In this document: positions 60,150 to 64,000 of the stretch, one piece after another
Position numbering within the stretch: position 1 is the stretch's first letter
Layout of the letters: each line of letters opens with the position of its first letter
Source of the DNA: Thiotrichales bacterium 19S3-11
Lineage (GTDB): Bacteria; Pseudomonadota; Gammaproteobacteria; Francisellales; Francisellaceae
Assembly (NCBI GenBank): GCA_021713295.1
Contig: JAKJJU010000004.1
Coordinates: 52,152-116,151, forward strand
DNA length: 64,000 nucleotides
Direction: 5' to 3'
Notes under the pieces: model-generated
What the model was told of the DNA's origin: nothing
What the model saw: only the letters and a program-made list of their open reading frames with translations
Databases searched by the model: none
Made by a program: the position numbers and the translations under genes

Positions 60150-62249
60150 TTATTTGTTTAAAATTTTATCGCATTCCTTAATTATATATTCTGGAATTAG
60201 ATCAAATTTAGATGGGTCAAGTTGGCAAATAAATTCATTTTCAATATGATATGTCTTAGTAATAAAATTATTTACGATGGAATTGCTTGCATTATCTTGA
60301 TTAATTAACCTAAATATTTGTAGTTTATTATATCTGTTATTTGATTGGTTATATAAAGATTTTAATTTTTCAATATCGGAAACTTTTTTTACTATATCAG
60401 TATATGAAAATGTTCTAGATAGTTTCTTATTTATATCGTTACATCCTGAATTAAAATCAGTAGCTTCCATTTTAGGATAGTTATTATTTTTATCTTTTGA
60501 TTTTCTATAATCAAGTGCTTCGGCTCTTCCTTTGAGTGCATTTGAAATTACTTCATAAGCATTACTTTGCTTATTATCAGTTACTTCATACTCACGACGT
60601 AGGTGAATTAATTTAATAATTTCATCTATATTTTCAGATTGAAGTACATTATTACATATCTTAGAGAATGTCACTATGTCATCACTTTTTACAGTTACTT
60701 CGTTTATTATACCATTTGACAAATTCAAGAAAGCCACTTTAGCCTTTAAGCTGGGTAATACCTTAATTGTATCAATAATTGGTTCCATGTCATGCGTTAG
60801 CATTAGAGTAGTTTTATTTTTCAAGCATGAATTATCGTTATCATTTTTGAATAACATATCTAAAATTGCATATTTTTTATTTTTATCAAATGAGGAGATT
60901 GGGTCATCAAGAATAATTAAGTCTGGGTTTTTAGATAGACATTCATACATAAATAGAACTAAGGCAAATGCATTTTTTTCACCAAAGCTAAGGTGTTGAT
61001 GCCCTCCATTAATAGGCTGATTATAATGCAAATGATACAGCTTTAACTGAGCTTGCTCACCTTCTCCTTCAATTTTTACGTTATAGTTGTATCCTGCGTT
61101 AATTAGAAAATTATTTATTTCAGTTTGATGTTTTTCAACAACTCTATTTATTTCTATTTTTTGCTGATTAATAACTTTTTGAAGCTCTCCTACTTGCTTC
61201 ATTTTTGTATTAATAGAAGAATTTATAGGTTTAATTTCTTCTTGCATTTTTTGAGAATTAATATCTGGGTAAAATGTAAAAGTAATCTTATAACTTTCTA
61301 ATTCACTAGCTATCTCATTATCAGTTTCAAAAGTAAACATTGATAGATTACGTAAGCCTTTCAGCTTTTCAAGAAAATCATCTATTTGACTTTTAAGACT
61401 AATAATAAAACTTTCATGTATGGCTTCCAGATTATTGTTTAAATTTTTTATTTCTTCAATCTTAGACTTTGCTTCATCAGAAAAATAACCACTGAGCATA
61501 TCAATGGTATCAATAAAATTTTTCAAATGATTAATAGTATTTTTGTCATACTTTTCACCAACCTTTTTAATCTTCTGTTTGTTCCCTTGAACATTTGATG
61601 TGCAAAAAGGGCAAATATCAGACTGTTCAATATATTCATAACCTGTTGTTTGCCAAGCTATCCACTCAACAGTGTATGGGCTATTAATAAAAGTTCTATA
61701 ATCCTCTAAACCTATAGGAATATGTTGTAGTAGATTTCCATTGCCTAATGCTTTTACAATGGAAGATGCTTTTGATAGTCCAGATTGTGTAGTTTTAAAT
61801 GCTCCAGCCAATTTTTCAAAATTAGTAATCAAGCTTTCTAAATTTTTATTATTTTTAAAAAGTTGCTTTATATCTGAAACTAACTCAATGATTTGCGCCT
61901 CATTTTCTTTATAATCTTTGGTTTTAATGAAAATTTCAAAACTATTATTAACTAACTCATCCTCTTTAAAAGTATATTGATTTACATATTCTTCATCGAA
62001 GCACATAACACTTTGGATATTATCTAATCCGATAATTTCTGGTTTTATCACATTTGGATTTGATTCTTGTAGCTTAAATGGCAAGAGCCTATCTATATTA
62101 TAGTCTTCTAATAATTCATAAATAATTGCTTTTGCAATTGTACTTTTTCCTGTTCCATTTGGAGCAAATTTAATATTTAACTTATTTTCACATAACTTAA
62201 TAGTTGCTGAATCAATGTTGTTACAATTTTTAATTTCAATATTAACCAT
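60150..62249 (-). CDS. AAA_13 (PrrC/RloC-like) ATPase with Cys-pair
   Basis: The 699-residue protein is an SMC-like ATPase. It has the P-loop APNGTGKST at residues 29-37, coiled-coil flanks, a CPFC pair at 213-216 resembling a zinc hook or zinc knuckle, the ABC signature LSFGEKN at 420-426, Walker B DLIILDDP at 443-450 and a switch histidine in LTHDMEP. Length and order fit the AAA_13 family that includes PrrC and RloC. The C-terminal 200 residues carry RREYE and YHIENEFICQLDP segments; I cannot confirm an anticodon-nuclease triad. It is on the minus strand between iteron clusters A and B, opposite to the replication genes, typical of defence cargo. Start: AAGG nine bases before the ATG. Confidence 0.8.
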   Translation of the reverse strand: MVNIEIKNCNNIDSATIKLCENKLNIKFAPNGTGKSTIAKAIIYELLEDYNIDRLLPFKLQESNPNVIKPEIIGLDNIQSVMCFDEEYVNQYTFKEDELVNNSFEIFIKTKDYKENEAQIIELVSDIKQLFKNNKNLESLITNFEKLAGAFKTTQSGLSKASSIVKALGNGNLLQHIPIGLEDYRTFINSPYTVEWIAWQTTGYEYIEQSDICPFCTSNVQGNKQKIKKVGEKYDKNTINHLKNFIDTIDMLSGYFSDEAKSKIEEIKNLNNNLEAIHESFIISLKSQIDDFLEKLKGLRNLSMFTFETDNEIASELESYKITFTFYPDINSQKMQEEIKPINSSINTKMKQVGELQKVINQQKIEINRVVEKHQTEINNFLINAGYNYNVKIEGEGEQAQLKLYHLHYNQPINGGHQHLSFGEKNAFALVLFMYECLSKNPDLIILDDPISSFDKNKKYAILDMLFKNDNDNSCLKNKTTLMLTHDMEPIIDTIKVLPSLKAKVAFLNLSNGIINEVTVKSDDIVTFSKICNNVLQSENIDEIIKLIHLRREYEVTDNKQSNAYEVISNALKGRAEALDYRKSKDKNNNYPKMEATDFNSGCNDINKKLSRTFSYTDIVKKVSDIEKLKSLYNQSNNRYNKLQIFRLINQDNASNSIVNNFITKTYHIENEFICQLDPSKFDLIPEYIIKECDKILNK

Positions 62250-62776
62250 AAAAATACCTTATTGATTTTAAAATTTGTATATTTTTCTAGTTTTAATTTT
62301 TTTAAACAAATTAAGATAAATTATTCTATAAAATATCATTATAATATAAAATATAGATTATATTTTTCTTGTTGTCTGCTTAGAAAAACTTAAAAAATAC
62401 AAAGTTGATAAAAAAAGTATGTTCCAAATGTTCCATGTTCCAAAAAGCGCTGTAAGCTTTATTATATATGACTCTCTTTGTTAAACTTGTGGAACATTCT
62501 TGGTACAGATGGAACACATACTGAGGGTGAATATAAAAAACTAAATTTTACTCATTTTTTGAAAACCTAGCTAGAAAAGTTGAGGAAGAAAACAACAATA
62601 AAATATTATAGTTGCTCTGTAGAGAGCACATACAGAGTAAAAGTAATTTTATTTGAGTAAAGAGAGCATTCTATATAGCACTATCACTAGGGCGTTGTTT
62701 TAGCATAGGTGTAGGTTATACCATTTTATACTACAATTAATTTACTTTAACTGTAGTAATAAGGACATGAATATTC
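62250..62776. other. Intergenic region between the two cargo genes
   Basis: These 527 bases hold repeat B (62391-62531) and an AT-rich spacer but no convincing ORF. A hairpin, TGCTCT-GTAG-AGAGCA (62613-62628), and the palindrome ATGAATATTCAT (62767-62778, covering the start of the next gene) are present. The ATPase gene's promoter must be in the first 140 bases. Confidence 0.5.
62391..62531 (+). repeat. 141-bp repeat B with iterons
   Basis: This unit is closely matched by repeat C at 63431-63570 in the same orientation. It contains TGTTCCA at 62420, 62429 and 62436, a 48-base spacer, and TGGAACA at 62490 and 62510, plus one TGGTACA variant at 62501. Outer and inner parts match between copies, while the spacer differs more. 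Confidence 0.85.
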
Positions 62777-63427
62777 ATGAAAAAATTTGGAGCTTTATGC
62801 TATTGTCTAAAGGAAAAAGGGCCCTCTTTAACTGGTATTGGAACTATATTAATAGCTGTTGTAACTCTTTATGTTGGAAAAGATTTATTGGATAAAATAT
62901 CTAACCAAGTGGATTTGATACAAAATCAGACTAAAAATATTAATACTCAGACAAAAAAGATAATTGATCTAGTAACAGTAATTGAACCTATAACAAATCG
63001 TATTGAATCTAAAAGTGATGAAATAAAAGATCAAGGAAAGAGTATTAATAATTTAAATAACTCAATGAATAAACAAATTGAGAAAATAGCTAGTTTAAGT
63101 ACAGAAATAAATAGTCAAAGCAATGAGATCCAAGAGAGTAATGAGGAAATAAAAAGTATGATAAATACGTTGGATAAATTAATTAGGAATCAGATTGTGA
63201 ATAATGCTCTTAAAAGTAGATCAAATTTATTTTCCAAGGATGCAAGTTTATCGGCTGTTAAAACTTTCTTGAAAAGTGAAGTTAATGCTGAATTATCAAG
63301 TGATAATGTTAATTATTTCATACCAAACAATAAGCTGGATTCTACTGCTCAACAACTTATTAATGCTAATAGTGAAGCTGAAAGAGCCTTAATTTTAAAA
63401 CAGTCTTTAGAAAAGAAATCAAACTAA
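62777..63427 (+). CDS. Single-TM coiled-coil protein, unknown function
   Basis: The 216-residue protein has one hydrophobic helix (TGIGTILIAVVTLYVG, about residues 19-36) preceded by a short basic head, then about 110 residues of coiled coil with many Asn, Gln, Ser and Lys (residues 40-150), and a small C-terminal region (LSAVKTFLKSEVNAELSSD). No enzymatic motif is recognised. It should sit in the inner membrane with the coil in the cytoplasm. It is exactly enclosed by repeats B and C (stop codon three bases from repeat C). A role in phage defence or in partnering with the ATPase is speculation. Confidence 0.75.
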   Translation: MKKFGALCYCLKEKGPSLTGIGTILIAVVTLYVGKDLLDKISNQVDLIQNQTKNINTQTKKIIDLVTVIEPITNRIESKSDEIKDQGKSINNLNNSMNKQIEKIASLSTEINSQSNEIQESNEEIKSMINTLDKLIRNQIVNNALKSRSNLFSKDASLSAVKTFLKSEVNAELSSDNVNYFIPNNKLDSTAQQLINANSEAERALILKQSLEKKSN

Positions 63428-63430
63428 TAA

Positions 63431-63570
63431 TAAAAAATACAAAATTGATAAAAACCGCATGTTCCAAATGTTCCATGTTCCAAAAGATACTGTAAGCCTT
63501 ATTATATATAGGTTTCTTTATTAAAATTTTGGAACATTCTTGGTACAGATGGAACATTTACGGGGGTGAA
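63431..63570 (+). repeat. 140-bp repeat C with iterons
   Basis: This is the second copy of the unit at 62391-62531, with one base deleted near the right end. TGTTCCA occurs at 63460, 63469 and 63476, TGGAACA at 63530 and 63550, and the variant TGGTACA at 63541. It begins three bases after the coiled-coil gene. Confidence 0.85.
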
Positions 63571-63690
63571 GGTACTTCCTAGAGTTATAAACTTATCGGG
63601 TTGATTACGCGCAAATAAAACTTTCTGTGTTGCATTTTGAGTTTGCAGGGCTAGGACTAGGTGATTTATAGATTTAACTGTTAAATAGGT

Positions 63691-63817
63691 GGGCTCAAAT
63701 TTGAGCCCATTAAAAATAGGTCACACGCCAGTGGCGTGCGGCATATAATCTTAATTAGGTTTACTCCATTGGAGGAAGCATTACATTAAGTCTGAGTTAC
63801 TCACCCCAAATCTGGGG
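63691..63817. other. Run of four short hairpins
   Basis: Within 130 bases lie GGGCTCAAATTTGAGCCC (perfect palindrome, 63691-63708), CACGCC-AGT-GGCGTG (63724-63738), CTCCA-T-TGGAG (about 63767-63777) and CCCCA-AATC-TGGGG (63804-63817). No ORF covers them. They may be terminators, a structured RNA, or the remains of the element's right-hand recombination region; none is proven. Confidence 0.4.
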
Positions 63818-63827
63818 GCAGTGAATT

Positions 63828-64000
63828 GAGACTGTTCACCCAACTGTGTCACCCTAAATCTCTAAATTTAACCTTCCAGGGAAGTAAATATCGAGCTGTG
63901 AAACGGTCATTGCCCAATTTGTTAGTGGCATAGTCCATTTTTTCTTAATTTGTTGGTAAGCACAGTATATGAGTTTAACCAAAGCACTTTCTGATGTAAA
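63828..64000. mobile_element. IS256-family insertion sequence, right part cut by window edge
   Basis: The terminus begins near GAGACTGTTCACCCAACTG at 63828, which has the GAGACTGT-type start seen in IS256-family ends, and is followed by the end of a transposase gene on the minus strand. Only about 170 bases are seen. No target-site duplication can be defined without the other end. Confidence 0.75.
63854..64000 (-). CDS. IS256-family (Mutator-type) transposase, C-terminal part
   Basis: The last 48 codons of the gene are visible; the start lies beyond the right edge. The protein fragment reads FTSESALVKLIYCAYQQIKK then KWTMPLTNWAMTVSQLDIYF and ends PGRLNLEI. This matches the conserved end of IS256-type DDE transposases (the sequence K-W-x-M-P-x-x-x-W, then Y-F-x-x-R-L). 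The frame is intact where visible, so the copy may be functional. Confidence 0.85.
   Translation of the reverse strand, partial: FTSESALVKLIYCAYQQIKKKWTMPLTNWAMTVSQLDIYFPGRLNLEI

Noticed and set aside
60600..60650. RREYE in the AAA_13 protein as PrrC-type anticodon-nuclease site
   Set aside because: The arginine-glutamate pair is present, but no histidine follows at the expected distance, so the nuclease assignment is not supported.
1..64000. CRISPR array
   Set aside because: No set of regularly spaced identical repeats with unique spacers was seen. The TGGAACA clusters have short, irregular spacing and no spacers of CRISPR length.
55509..64000. Right attachment site inside the window
   Set aside because: No second copy of the tRNA-Ser 3' end (TCTCTCCGCCA) was seen by eye in this stretch.

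Overview
The window is AT-rich DNA from a gammaproteobacterium. The gene set (hemC, ubiX, bamC-purC, a methyltransferase gene beside rnhA, glmU-glmS, queF, rlmL, comEC, hpf-ptsN-hprK-rapZ, csrA) is gammaproteobacterial. A short HprK, an LbtU/DUF3573-like outer-membrane protein, a glutamate decarboxylase-antiporter pair and several eukaryote-like or effector-like proteins suggest a host-associated or aquatic lineage of the Legionella/Coxiella/Francisella/Piscirickettsia type. I cannot name the species, and no rRNA is present.

1-13.4 kb: a LysE-type transporter tail at the left edge, then an MFS exporter with a divergent LysR regulator, a YgfX-like membrane protein, PhaR, a Nif3-like protein, an outer-membrane beta-barrel protein, a GcvA-type LysR divergent from an isochorismatase-fold hydrolase, two tandem PAP2-type membrane phosphatases, hemC with an esterase, ubiX, and a patatin-like phospholipase.

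13.4-21 kb: one giant gene on the minus strand (about 2348 codons) encodes a soluble, helical, coiled-coil-rich protein with internal repeats and no recognised domain. A 24-bp direct repeat (22/24 identical) flanks it. Together with the neighbouring patatin gene it looks like a virulence or effector island.

21-55 kb: mainly housekeeping DNA. It holds an AEC transporter, psd, sdaA, bamC-purC, a phosphodiester-glycosidase-like gene, aroA, a methyltransferase gene, rnhA, a sugar-metabolism block (FAD lactone/alditol oxidase, mannose-6-P isomerase-type cupin, ROK kinase, glmU, glmS), gadB-gadC, queF, rlmL, comEC, and a compact regulatory PTS operon (hpf, ptsN, short hprK, rapZ, EIIA-Man, HPr). 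nadK, a phosphate-symporter-like MFS gene and csrA follow. Two unusual genes sit among these: a eukaryotic-like protein kinase (29.8-31.2 kb) and a candidate caspase/CHAT-like cysteine peptidase with a coiled-coil tail (42.5-43.7 kb). A small HTH gene at 51.4 kb has a near-perfect PmrA/BasR-type box.

55.4-64 kb: an integrated genetic element. It starts at the 3' end of a tRNA-Ser(GCU) gene and carries a P4-type integrase with a four-site candidate operator, an AlpA-like regulator, and a PriCT_2/Toprim/DUF927 primase-helicase. Three clusters of TGGAACA heptamers, probable replication iterons, follow. The clusters divide the cargo into two single-gene cassettes: a Zn-hook-like AAA_13 (PrrC/RloC-type) ATPase, and a one-TM coiled-coil protein bounded by two 140-bp direct repeats. 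These are the best candidates for an undescribed, probably defensive, system. An IS256-family element, cut by the right edge, has its terminus in the window. No right attachment site was seen, so the element probably continues beyond the window.
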